64,000 nt of DNA from Limnohabitans sp. MMS-10A-178 (lineage in GTDB: Bacteria; Pseudomonadota; Gammaproteobacteria; Burkholderiales; Burkholderiaceae_C), in contig NZ_NERY01000004.1 of NCBI RefSeq assembly GCF_003063375.1, forward strand, positions 62,001-126,000, written 5' to 3'. Shown here one piece after another: positions 55,081 through 63,472 of the stretch. The first letter of the stretch is position 1. Every line of letters starts with the position of its first letter. Position numbers and translations under genes: made by a program. A model generated the notes under the pieces. That model made no database searches and was not told the origin of the DNA. It worked only from the letters and a program-made list of their open reading frames with translations.

Positions 55081-55086
55081 ACTTTA
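55081..55086 (-). promoter_or_regulatory. Predicted leaderless promoter of the Rieske/ligase pair
   Basis: TAAAGT ends 6 nt before ATG 55074. It overlaps the miaB stop codon, and there is no Shine-Dalgarno. Confidence 0.35.
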
Positions 55087-56418
55087 AGGCAAAACCAAGT
55101 CGCCACGCAAAGAGTGTGACAGCGCAGTGTTGATGCGCACATCGACCATCTGACCCACCAGGCGCATGCCGTTGGGGCCAGCTGGAAAGTTGACCACCCG
55201 ATTGCATTCTGTGCGGCCCGCCATTTCGGTGGCGTCTTTGCGCGCGGGGCGTTCTACCAATATACGTTGCACCGTGTTAAGGCGAGTGTCACCAATGCGT
55301 TTGACGTTGGCTTCAATGGTGGCCTGCAAATGGTGTAAACGCTTGAGCTTGACGTCGTGCGGTGTGTCGTCGTGCAAGTTGGCAGCGGGCGTGCCAGGAC
55401 GTGGGCTGAAGATAAAGCTGAAGCTCGTGTCGTAGCCCACATCGTCAATGAGCTTCATCATTTTGTTGAAGTCTTCTTCGGTCTCGCCGGGGAAGCCCAC
55501 AATGAAGTCGCTGCTCATGGCCATGTCGGGTCGGATGGCGCGCAATTTGCGAATGGTGCTTTTGTATTCCATCGCGGTATAACCGCGTTTCATGGCCATC
55601 AAAATTTTGTCGGAACCGTGCTGAACTGGCAGGTGCAAATGACTGACCAGTTTGGGCACCTTGGCGTACACATCAATGAGGCGCTGTGTAAACTCATTGG
55701 GGTGGCTGGTGGTGTACCGAATGCGTTCAATGCCTGGCATATCGGCCACGTATTCAATGAGCAGGGCAAAGTCGGCAATCTCGGCGGTGTCGCCCATCTT
55801 GCCGCGATACGCATTGACGTTTTGACCCAGCAAGGTAATTTCGCGCACGCCTTGTTCGGCCAAGCCTGCTACTTCTACCAACACGTCTTCAAAGGGGCGA
55901 CTCACCTCTTCGCCGCGCGTGTAAGGCACCACGCAGTAGCTGCAATATTTGCTACAACCTTCCATGATGGATACGAAGGCGGTAGGGCCGTCCATCTTGG
56001 CGGGTGGCAGGTGATCGAACTTTTCAATCTCTGGGAAGCTGATGTCTACTTGCGGGCGTTTTTTGGCGCTGCGTGCGGCCAAGAGTTCGGGCAGACGGTG
56101 CAAAGTTTGCGGGCCAAATACCACGTCGACATAGGGCGCGCGTTTGATGATATCGGCACCTTCTTGGCTGGCCACGCAGCCGCCCACGCCAATGAGCACC
56201 CCGCGTTCTTTGAGGTGCTTAACGCGGCCTAAATCGCTGAAAACTTTTTCTTGCGCGCGTTCACGCACCGAGCAGGTGTTGAACAAAATGAGATCGGCTT
56301 CTTCGACGTCTTGGGTGGGCTCGTAGCCCTCAGCGGCTTTCATGACGTCGGCCATTTTGTCCGAGTCGTACTCGTTCATTTGGCAACCGAAGGTTTTGAT
56401 AAATACTTTTTTGCTCAC
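55084..56418 (-). CDS. miaB: tRNA-2-methylthio-N6-dimethylallyladenosine synthase MiaB
   Basis: This 444-residue radical-SAM enzyme adds a methylthio group to i6A37 in tRNA. The N-terminal domain holds three cluster cysteines (FGCQMN, NTCSVRE, GCVAS), the radical-SAM motif is CSKYCSYC, and a C-terminal TRAM domain follows. I chose GTG 56418 behind GGAG; a TTG at 56430 would add four residues. It probably forms its own unit. Confidence 0.95.
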   Translation of the reverse strand: MSKKVFIKTFGCQMNEYDSDKMADVMKAAEGYEPTQDVEEADLILFNTCSVRERAQEKVFSDLGRVKHLKERGVLIGVGGCVASQEGADIIKRAPYVDVVFGPQTLHRLPELLAARSAKKRPQVDISFPEIEKFDHLPPAKMDGPTAFVSIMEGCSKYCSYCVVPYTRGEEVSRPFEDVLVEVAGLAEQGVREITLLGQNVNAYRGKMGDTAEIADFALLIEYVADMPGIERIRYTTSHPNEFTQRLIDVYAKVPKLVSHLHLPVQHGSDKILMAMKRGYTAMEYKSTIRKLRAIRPDMAMSSDFIVGFPGETEEDFNKMMKLIDDVGYDTSFSFIFSPRPGTPAANLHDDTPHDVKLKRLHHLQATIEANVKRIGDTRLNTVQRILVERPARKDATEMAGRTECNRVVNFPAGPNGMRLVGQMVDVRINTALSHSLRGDLVLP

Positions 56419-56531
56419 AAGAGACTCCAAGCGGTGACTGGTTTATATCCAGGGGCTGATGGAAGGTGTGCGCCATGGCAGCGCGCAGAAGAATGGCTGA
56501 TTATCGCAGGGACTGTGGTGCCCTTTGAAAT

Positions 56532-57140
56532 TTAGGCATCGCTTGGTTTTTGATAGAACATGGGGTAATGACGCTGAACCACAGCACCGTCTAGGGCCCA
56601 AGACATGCACTTGCCCACATGGGGCGGCGGCGTGGTGGGCACCTCGTCGGGCAGTCCAGCTTGCTGGTTTCTAAATTGGCGCGCAGAGGGAATGGTTTGG
56701 TAGGCCGCAGTGGCCATGTTGAACAACATTTCGCGCAAATGGGTGCAACCTGCGGTGCCGCCAATTCGAGCGTCAATGGCTTTGCGCCAGCCCGAACCCA
56801 ATTTGCAGCCAATCAATAGGTGCATGCCTTGGGGTGCCTGGTCGCATTCTGGATGCGGAATGTGAGCCATGTCGGTGAACACCTCGTGGATGATGAACTG
56901 GTCGTCTACCGTGAGGCGAATGTTCAAGCCATGAATGGGTTGTCCTGCTTCGCGCGGGCCTTGGCTGGGAATCACAAAGTTGTAGGTTTTGACGTCAGTG
57001 AGTGCAGCTTCTATGTCCCACATACCGTCTTCCCGTTCAAAACCGGAATAGACCACCGTGCGTGTGTGTGACAATTTTCGGGGGGAGGGTGTTGGAAGTG
57101 CCAATGTCGGCCTCATCAATTTAAAGTTCAATGGCAGCAT
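56532..57140 (-). CDS. DUF2889 family protein
   Basis: This 202-residue protein matches DUF2889, common in betaproteobacteria and of unknown function. The visible core is REDGMWDIEAALTDVKTY and a His/Cys-containing segment (GGTAGCTHLREML) that could bind a metal. The start is either 57140, in front of which TTTAAA ends 6 nt upstream, or 57116. There is no signal peptide. DUF2889 genes often accompany catabolic clusters, which fits the neighbours to the right, but no role is assigned. Confidence 0.78.
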   Translation of the reverse strand: MLPLNFKLMRPTLALPTPSPRKLSHTRTVVYSGFEREDGMWDIEAALTDVKTYNFVIPSQGPREAGQPIHGLNIRLTVDDQFIIHEVFTDMAHIPHPECDQAPQGMHLLIGCKLGSGWRKAIDARIGGTAGCTHLREMLFNMATAAYQTIPSARQFRNQQAGLPDEVPTTPPPHVGKCMSWALDGAVVQRHYPMFYQKPSDA

Positions 57141-57165
57141 TATCGATTTAAACAGGGGCTTTTGA

Positions 57166-57237
57166 ATGACAAAGCATCTAGAATTGCTGGAGGGTCAATT
57201 TGATTCTGGATTGCTGGGTGAGTTAGTGCTGATATGA
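57166..57237 (+). CDS. Candidate 23-residue upstream ORF coupled to the hydratase gene
   Basis: An ATG at 57166 with AGGGG about 8 nt upstream opens a 23-codon ORF rich in Leu (7 of 23) whose TGA overlaps the ATG of the hydratase large-subunit gene. That gene has only a weak ribosome site of its own, so translational coupling is plausible. I see no terminator pair, so ribosome-mediated attenuation is not supported. It could still be a chance ORF. Confidence 0.35.
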   Translation: MTKHLELLEGQFDSGLLGELVLI

Positions 57238-58547
57238 GAAAACAAATTGAATCACCGCTTGCTCGCAGCGCGCCAGCTTCAGGCGCTACCTTGGCGCAAA
57301 AACTGATTGCACGCGCGGCAGCTCAGTCCCACGTCAATGTGGGAGATGTGCTTACCTGCCAAGTCGACTTGGCCATGTTTCACGACTCCTCTGGGCCGCG
57401 TCGATTAAAGCCCATGCTGGCAGACATTGGCGCTCAAATTTGGGATCGCAACAAAGTGGTCTTGGTGCTCGATCACTATGTGCCTGCCAAAGATTCAGAT
57501 TCCGAAAAAATCATTCGCATTACCCGAGACGTGGCCAAAGAATGGCAGCTGCCGCATGTGATCGATTCGGAGGGCATTTGCCACGTGGTCTTGCCAGAGC
57601 GCGGCCACCTCAAGCCTGGTCATTTTTGTGTGGGGGGCGACTCTCACTCACCCACTGGCGGTGCATTTGGCACCTACATGTTTGGCATTGGCGCCACTGA
57701 AATGCTGGGCGTGGTGGCCACTGGCGAAATTTGGGTGCAAGTGCCGCAAACGCTCAGAATGGTGTGGCACGGCGCACTGCAAAAAGGCGTTTGCGCCAAA
57801 GACATGATGCTGCACATGATTGGCAAATTTGGCATGAACGGCGGCAATTACCAAGCCCTTGAATTTGCAGGTGACACAGTTCGCGGCCTTGGCATGCAAG
57901 AGCGCATGACGCTGTCCAACATGAGCGCAGAGATGGGCGCTCAGGTGGGCTTGATTGCTGCCGACAGCATCACCCGCGACTATTTGAAATCGGTGGGTGT
58001 TTCGCAGGCTGACATAGAGCAGTGTGATTATTTCGAAACCGATGAAACAGCCGACTTTCAACGCTTTGATTTCGAAGCCTCCCAGTTGAGCCCGCAGGTG
58101 GCAGCGCCGCACAGCCCCGAGAACACCAAAGCTGTGAGTGAGTTTGCGCACATTAAGCCCAGTGTGGCTTACATCGGCGCCTGCACAGGTGCCAAGTTGG
58201 TTGATTTGCGGGCTGCTGCCGAAGTTTTGAAAGGCCGCAAAGTGGCCGCCGGCGTGCAACTCATGATTGCACCAGCAAGTGCAAGAGATCAGGCGCAGGC
58301 ACAGCGCGAAGGTGTGATGCAAATATTGACGGATGCCGGTGCCCGCGTATTGCCCAATGCCTGTGGTGCGTGTGCTGGTTATGGCGGTACTTTTGAAGAA
58401 GGTGCCACGGTCATTTCAAGCACGGCCAGAAACTTTCAAGGCCGCATGGGGCCCGCCAGCGTGCAGGTGTATTTGGCATCGCCCGCTACTGTGGCGGCGT
58501 CTGCCCTGCAGGGCCATATTGCCGACGTGCGTGAGGTGTTGGCATGA
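57234..58547 (+). CDS. Aconitase-superfamily hydratase, large subunit (LeuC/DmdA-like)
   Basis: This 437-residue protein has the [4Fe-4S] hydratase fold of LeuC. Cluster ligands are in GACTGAK and NACGACAG, and GGDSHSPTGGAFG and STARNFQGRMG are family blocks. The canonical TN(G/S)R motif that contacts the substrate is changed to TGAK, so isopropylmalate is unlikely. The length is that of the short archaeal/DmdA-type enzymes. With the small subunit and a lyase downstream it probably interconverts an alkylmaleate or related acid and an alkylmalate. 2,3-Dimethylmalate is one candidate; this is inference. Confidence 0.85.
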   Translation: MRKQIESPLARSAPASGATLAQKLIARAAAQSHVNVGDVLTCQVDLAMFHDSSGPRRLKPMLADIGAQIWDRNKVVLVLDHYVPAKDSDSEKIIRITRDVAKEWQLPHVIDSEGICHVVLPERGHLKPGHFCVGGDSHSPTGGAFGTYMFGIGATEMLGVVATGEIWVQVPQTLRMVWHGALQKGVCAKDMMLHMIGKFGMNGGNYQALEFAGDTVRGLGMQERMTLSNMSAEMGAQVGLIAADSITRDYLKSVGVSQADIEQCDYFETDETADFQRFDFEASQLSPQVAAPHSPENTKAVSEFAHIKPSVAYIGACTGAKLVDLRAAAEVLKGRKVAAGVQLMIAPASARDQAQAQREGVMQILTDAGARVLPNACGACAGYGGTFEEGATVISSTARNFQGRMGPASVQVYLASPATVAASALQGHIADVREVLA

Positions 58548-59053
58548 CGCAAGGCGGCAGAGAATTTCACAAAGTATGGCGTGTGGGGGCCAACATCGAT
58601 ACCGATGCATTGGCGCCAGGCGCCTACATGAAGCATGACATTGAGGTCATTGCAGCGCACTGTTTGGAAGTTCACCGCCCAGATTTTGCGTCGGCTGTGA
58701 AACCTGGCGATGTGTTGGTAGCAGGCCCCAACTTTGGCATTGGATCGTCGCGCGAGCAAGCTGCGGGCGCACTCAAACAACTGGGCATTGCCGCTGTCAT
58801 TGCGCCGTCCTATAGCGGACTCTTTTTTAGAAATGCTTTCAACTTGGGTTTGTTGTTGCTCACCTGCCCCGAAGCTGAAAGGCTACAAGAAAACGAGCTC
58901 GTACAGCTCGATTTGAAAGCCCAGCCTGAAGTGAAAACGGCTCAAGGTCAAATCCTCACGTGTCATTCAGTGCCCTCTTTTTTAATGGACATGGTGAGTG
59001 CCGGGGGCTTGGTGAATGTCCTCAAACTGCGCATGCAGTTGCTCAAAAATTAA
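58544..59053 (+). CDS. Aconitase-superfamily hydratase, small subunit (LeuD/DmdB-like)
   Basis: This 169-residue swivel-domain subunit pairs with the preceding large subunit. It has VGANIDTDALAPGAY and GPNFGIGSSREQAAGAL; homologues have GSSREHA, so His is replaced by Gln near the substrate loop. ATGA overlap with the large-subunit gene indicates coupled translation. The changed substrate loop again argues against leucine synthesis. Confidence 0.85.
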   Translation: MTQGGREFHKVWRVGANIDTDALAPGAYMKHDIEVIAAHCLEVHRPDFASAVKPGDVLVAGPNFGIGSSREQAAGALKQLGIAAVIAPSYSGLFFRNAFNLGLLLLTCPEAERLQENELVQLDLKAQPEVKTAQGQILTCHSVPSFLMDMVSAGGLVNVLKLRMQLLKN

Positions 59054-59066
59054 TGGAATAAACCCG

Positions 59067-59963
59067 ATGAAATCCAATTTGAACGATGAAAATTCCGGCA
59101 CATCTCCTTTGCGCCATCGGTTACAACAACCCAAAGCTTTGTTGGCCCCAGGTGTCTACGATGCGCTCAGTGCCTTGATTGCCGAGCAGGCTGGTTTTGA
59201 GGCTTTGTATTTGTCGGGTGCATCCATTGCTTACACCCGCTTGGGACGCTCTGACATTGGCCTGACCACAGCCACAGAAGTGGCGCAAACTTTGTCAAAC
59301 ATCACCGACCGCGTGGCGCTGCCCATTATTGTGGATGCCGACACCGGCTTTGGCAACGCACTCAACACGCAGCGCACCGTGCGCGATTTTGAGCGTGCAG
59401 GCGCGGCCATGATTCAAATTGAAGACCAAACTTTTCCCAAACGCTGTGGTCATTTGGATGGCAAAGGGGTGGTGCCTGTGGCAGAGATGCAAGGCAAATT
59501 GAAAGCGGCATTGGATGCTCGGCACAATCGCAACACATTGATCTTGGCGCGGACCGATGCATTGGCTGTGGAGGGCATTCAGTCGGCCTTAGAGCGCGCA
59601 GAGGCTTACTTGGCATGTGGCGTAGATGCTTTGTTCATTGAGGCATTGCGCACGCCTGAACATATGCAACAAGCTTGCGATCAGTTTGCACACCGCATTC
59701 CTTTGTTGGCCAACATGGTGGAGGGCGGTCAAACGCCCATTCAGAGTGCTTCCGAATTGGGTGATCGCGGTTTCAAAATTGTGATTTTTCCAGGGGGTAC
59801 AGCACGCGCTGTTGCCCGCTCGCTGCAAGCTTACTATGGCAGTTTAAAAACCCACCAAACCACCAACCCTTGGCGCGATCAAATGCTCAACTTTGATGAG
59901 CTGAACCAATTGATTGGGACACCCGAGTTATTGGCCCTCGGAAAGCATTACGAGGGCCAATAG
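59067..59963 (+). CDS. Isocitrate lyase/PEP mutase superfamily lyase (2,3-dimethylmalate lyase-like)
   Basis: This 298-residue protein has the superfamily barrel: IVDADTGFGN, IQIEDQTFPKRCGHLDGK with the catalytic Cys, ILARTDA and ANMVEGGQTP. The KRCGH loop marks a C-C lyase rather than a phosphomutase. Methylisocitrate lyase and 2,3-dimethylmalate lyase are the closest types. Following a two-subunit hydratase by 13 nt, it likely cleaves the hydrated acid to pyruvate or glyoxylate plus a second acid. The longer start at 59016 lies inside the small-subunit gene and was rejected. Confidence 0.88.
   Translation: MKSNLNDENSGTSPLRHRLQQPKALLAPGVYDALSALIAEQAGFEALYLSGASIAYTRLGRSDIGLTTATEVAQTLSNITDRVALPIIVDADTGFGNALNTQRTVRDFERAGAAMIQIEDQTFPKRCGHLDGKGVVPVAEMQGKLKAALDARHNRNTLILARTDALAVEGIQSALERAEAYLACGVDALFIEALRTPEHMQQACDQFAHRIPLLANMVEGGQTPIQSASELGDRGFKIVIFPGGTARAVARSLQAYYGSLKTHQTTNPWRDQMLNFDELNQLIGTPELLALGKHYEGQ
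59929..59962. repeat. Perfect 12-bp inverted repeat over the lyase stop codon
   Basis: TATTGGCCCTCG (59929-59940) and CGAGGGCCAATA (59951-59962) surround a 10-nt loop. The stem includes the last codons and most of the stop codon. No T-tract follows on either strand. It may protect mRNA ends or block read-through between the convergent genes. Confidence 0.8.
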
Positions 59964-59989
59964 GCATCGCCTTATTGGGGTGCTTGTGC

Positions 59990-61510
59990 TTAATTCCAGG
60001 ACACCGCCGCCATGTCGTTGGCAAAAATGGGTGAGCTGGACCACAAGCCCTTCAAACCCTTTTTGTAAACCGCGGTGTTGGTGGCGTTGAACAAAAACAC
60101 ATTGACTGCATCGTTGGCAATCATGCGCTGCATGTCACCAAATAGCTTGGTGCGGTCTTTGGCACCTGTTGTGGCTGAATGCTTGGCCGCCAAGTCGCGG
60201 AAGGCTTTGCTGTCGTAGCCCCAGTAGTAATTGGGGTTGGCGTAGGCCATGTAGTCGAGTGGCTCCACGTGGTTGATGACGGTGAGGTCAAAGTTGCCTT
60301 TGAAGGTACCGCTCAGCCATTGAGCCCATTCGACGTTTTCAATTTTTGCAACAATGCCCACTTTGGCCAACTGCGCAGCCAAAATTTCGCCGCCTTTGCG
60401 CGCATAGGGTGGGGGTGGCAAGGTGAGCGTCACATTCAAGGGCGTTTGCACGCCCGCCTCTTTGAGCAATGCCTTGGCTTTTTCGGGGTCAAAAGCATAT
60501 TGACCTGTAAGGTCTACATAGCCTGCATCGGTGGGGGCCATGTGGCTGCCAATGGGCTTGGCCAATCCTTCGAACACGCCATCAATGAAAGCCTTTTTGT
60601 CAATGGCATGAGACAAAGCGCGGCGCACGCGCACATCGTCAAAGGGCTTTCTTTTGTTGTTGATGGTCATGATGCCTTTGCCGGCTGTGCTGCCCATTTC
60701 AACCATGAAGCGCTTGTCTGCTTGAAATTGTTTCAAACTTTGGGGAGACTGAAAGCGTGGCATGCCATCGATATCGCCTGCCAAAAGTGCCGCCACTTGT
60801 GCCGATGAATCGTTGATGAAACGGAAGGTCACCTTCTTCAACTTCACATTGGCTGCATCGCGGTAGCCGTCCCATTTGGTGAGCGTGACGGCTGTGCCCT
60901 TGGCCCAGTTTTCTAATTTGTAAGGGCCAGTGCCGATGGGCTTGGTGGCCGCAGAATCGGCAGAGCTGGGGTGCAAAATAACCGCGGTGTTCTCGCCCAT
61001 GCGGAACAAGAAATTGCCATCGGGGTTGGTCAAAACCAAGACCACTGTGTGGGCGTCGGGCGTAGAGATGTGGCTGATGTTGTTGAACACCGCGCCTTTG
61101 GCTTTGTTGGTGCTTTTCTCGGCCTTGGCACGCTCAAAGCTGAACTTCACAGCAGCCGCATCGAAAGCAGCACCGTCTTGAAACTTCACGCCTTTACGCA
61201 GTTTGAAGGTAAAGGCTTTGCCGTCAGCGTCCATGGTCCAGCTTTCAGCCAGCAAAGGCGTGACTGAGCCATCGACATTGATTTTGGTGAGGCCTTCTAA
61301 GATGTTGTAGTGAACCACTTCACCAATGGCCGCGGCAGGTGCCGTGGTGGGATCAAGGCTGGTAGGCTCCAAAATCATGCCCACCACCACACTTTCTTTC
61401 TTGGACAGTGCATGTGCGCCAGGGTTGACAAGCACCATGCTGGCCACAGCCACCAGAGCAAAACCAAATTGGCCCAGTTGGCGACGTGTTGAACGTGGTA
61501 ACTGCGTCAT
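59990..61510 (-). CDS. Peptide/nickel-type ABC transporter substrate-binding protein
   Basis: This 506-residue SBP_bac_5 protein has a signal peptide of about 35 residues with a Tat-like TRRQLG motif, then EPTSLDPTTAP and the family block YNILEGLTKIN, followed by LAESW. Such proteins bind di- or oligopeptides, glutathione or related solutes and hand them to Dpp/Opp permeases. The start ATG 61510 follows AAGGAG. It is the last gene of the transporter unit, after two ATPase genes. The solute cannot be read from sequence. Confidence 0.9.
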   Translation of the reverse strand: MTQLPRSTRRQLGQFGFALVAVASMVLVNPGAHALSKKESVVVGMILEPTSLDPTTAPAAAIGEVVHYNILEGLTKINVDGSVTPLLAESWTMDADGKAFTFKLRKGVKFQDGAAFDAAAVKFSFERAKAEKSTNKAKGAVFNNISHISTPDAHTVVLVLTNPDGNFLFRMGENTAVILHPSSADSAATKPIGTGPYKLENWAKGTAVTLTKWDGYRDAANVKLKKVTFRFINDSSAQVAALLAGDIDGMPRFQSPQSLKQFQADKRFMVEMGSTAGKGIMTINNKRKPFDDVRVRRALSHAIDKKAFIDGVFEGLAKPIGSHMAPTDAGYVDLTGQYAFDPEKAKALLKEAGVQTPLNVTLTLPPPPYARKGGEILAAQLAKVGIVAKIENVEWAQWLSGTFKGNFDLTVINHVEPLDYMAYANPNYYWGYDSKAFRDLAAKHSATTGAKDRTKLFGDMQRMIANDAVNVFLFNATNTAVYKKGLKGLWSSSPIFANDMAAVSWN

Positions 61511-61573
61511 GAAAAACTCCTTGATCAAAAAATTAGACTTCATCTTGAAATGCAAGAACTGAAGCATTGTCTA

Positions 61574-62395
61574 TCAATGCGAAAGGCCTGTATTGGCGGA
61601 TAGTAATTCTTGGGTGTAGGGGTGTTGTGGGCGTAGAAAAATATCCTCGGCTGAGCCTGCTTCCACCAATTGCCCGTGCTGTAAAACGAGCACATCGTCG
61701 CACATCAGGTTGACCACGGCAAGATCATGGCTGACAAACAAGTAGCTCAAGCCATAACGCTCTTGCAAGTCCATCATGAGATTGAGGACTTGCGCCTGAA
61801 CCGACACATCCAAGGCGCTCACAGGCTCGTCGGCCACAATCAGCGAGGGGCGGGTGATCAGTGCTCTGGCAATGGCAATGCGCTGGCGTTGTCCCCCCGA
61901 AAATTCGTGGGGGTATTTGTCGAGGTCTGAGGCCCGCAGACCAACTTCTGTGAGGGCTTGGGCGGCGCGGTCTTTTAAATCTTGTGGGCTTAAAGCTTGC
62001 CCTGAAGGGTTGTTCAAGGTGCTGCTTAGGGGCTCTGAGACAATGCGCAAAACTTTTTGCCGTGGGTCGAGTGAACCATAGGGATCTTGAAAAACCATTT
62101 GAAAATCGCTGCGAGCGCGGCGCAATGCATCTTGCGGCAATGCGTTCAAATCTTGCCCTTTGAACATCACCTTGCCTTGCGTGGGTTTTTCAAGGGCCAT
62201 GACCAAGCGGGCCAAGGTCGACTTGCCCGAACCCGACTCGCCCACAACGCCCATGCTTTTGCCAGCAGCCAATTGAAAACTGACATCATTCAGGGCTTGA
62301 ATGTGCCCTGCCTTGGCAAACAAGGAGGCCTTTGGCAAAGCATATTGCTGGCTCAGATGTTGCACGTCCAGCAAAATATCTGGGGAGCTGATCAT
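61574..62395 (-). CDS. Peptide ABC transporter ATP-binding protein, DppF/OppF-like
   Basis: This 273-residue ATPase has Walker A GESGSGKST, signature FSGGQRQRIAIARAL and Walker B LIVADEPVSALD. With the upstream paralogue it forms the heterodimeric motor of a Dpp/Opp-type importer. It lacks the long C-terminal oligopeptide extension and [4Fe-4S] cysteines seen in its partner. The start at 62395 overlaps the partner's stop as ATGA. Confidence 0.93.
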   Translation of the reverse strand: MISSPDILLDVQHLSQQYALPKASLFAKAGHIQALNDVSFQLAAGKSMGVVGESGSGKSTLARLVMALEKPTQGKVMFKGQDLNALPQDALRRARSDFQMVFQDPYGSLDPRQKVLRIVSEPLSSTLNNPSGQALSPQDLKDRAAQALTEVGLRASDLDKYPHEFSGGQRQRIAIARALITRPSLIVADEPVSALDVSVQAQVLNLMMDLQERYGLSYLFVSHDLAVVNLMCDDVLVLQHGQLVEAGSAEDIFLRPQHPYTQELLSANTGLSH

Positions 62396-63456
62396 GCTGC
62401 AGCCTCCAATTTTTGCCATTCAGGACAGCGCACCCAATGCTCGGCAAGATGCCTTGGCTTGTCAGTCTCTTCGCCCCCGTCCTTGTCTTTGCTTTCGTTG
62501 ACGTGCACTATTTGCTGCACAAGTTCAATGGGCGGCAAGCCTTCTTTGCAACTGTCTTTGACATAAGCGCAGCGATCGGCAAATGCGCAGCCTTTTGGCC
62601 AGTTGAAAATTTCTGGCACATTGCCAGCAATGGTTTGCAATCGAGTGCCTCGTTTCAAACCGAGTTGGGGTCGGGCTGCAAACAGTCCTTGGGTGTAAGG
62701 GTGTAGGCGCCTTTCAAAAAGGTCTTTGGTGGACGCACTTTCAACCACAGCACCGCCATACATCACCATGACGCGCTCAACTTGATCGTGCATGAGGCCC
62801 AAGTTGTGGCTGATCAAAAGCAGGCCCATGCCATCTTCGGCCACCAATTGGCGAATCAAGGCCAGCACTTCTTTTTGCACCGTCACATCCAGAGCCGTAG
62901 TGGGTTCGTCGGCAATCAAAATATCGGGTTGGCAGGCCAAGGCCATTGAAATCATGACGCGCTGGCGCTGCCCTCCTGAGAGTTGGTGAGGATAGTTGTT
63001 TAAGCGTTCACGCGCTCTTGGCAATTGAACGCGGTCTAACAATTCAAGCGCTCGTGCTTTGGCAGAGACCAAGTCCATGCCCTGATGCAATTGGAGCGGC
63101 TCGGCAATTTGTTTCCAAATAGGATGCAAAGGATTGAGCGCTGTCATGGGCTCTTGAAAAATCATGGCCATGCGCGCACCGCGCAAAGTGCACAGGGTGT
63201 CTTCGCTCATTTGAGTGAGCTCAGTGCCATGCAAGGCAATCGAGCCTGAAACGGAAGCGTGATCGGGCAGCAAGCCCATGATGGCCAAGGCTGTGAGTGA
63301 TTTGCCGCAACCGCTTTCGCCAATCAAGCCCAATGTTTCGCCACGTTGCATTTCAAAATCGACCCCACGCAAAGCTTCGAGTTGGCCGTGCGAAGTTTGC
63401 AAGGCAACGCGCAAATTGCGCACAGACAACAAAGGGGATGCGTGGTGGGTAGACAT
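62392..63456 (-). CDS. Peptide ABC transporter ATP-binding protein, DppD/OppD-like
   Basis: This 354-residue ATPase has Walker A GESGCGKSLTALA, signature LSGGQRQRVMISMAL and Walker B ILIADEPTTALD. Its C-terminal extension contains CAFADRCAYVKDSC and a later Cys (WVRCPEW), the cysteine pattern that carries an Fe-S cluster in Dpp/Opp-type ATPases. A longer in-frame start at 63519 overlaps the permease gene; ATG 63456 was preferred. Confidence 0.93.
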   Translation of the reverse strand: MSTHHASPLLSVRNLRVALQTSHGQLEALRGVDFEMQRGETLGLIGESGCGKSLTALAIMGLLPDHASVSGSIALHGTELTQMSEDTLCTLRGARMAMIFQEPMTALNPLHPIWKQIAEPLQLHQGMDLVSAKARALELLDRVQLPRARERLNNYPHQLSGGQRQRVMISMALACQPDILIADEPTTALDVTVQKEVLALIRQLVAEDGMGLLLISHNLGLMHDQVERVMVMYGGAVVESASTKDLFERRLHPYTQGLFAARPQLGLKRGTRLQTIAGNVPEIFNWPKGCAFADRCAYVKDSCKEGLPPIELVQQIVHVNESKDKDGGEETDKPRHLAEHWVRCPEWQKLEAAA

Positions 63457-63472
63457 GTTCAAGCTTGGCCGC

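Noticed and set aside
57234-59053. Calling the pair leuC and leuD of leucine biosynthesis
   Set aside because: Substrate-loop motifs are changed, leuB is absent, and a lyase gene follows instead.
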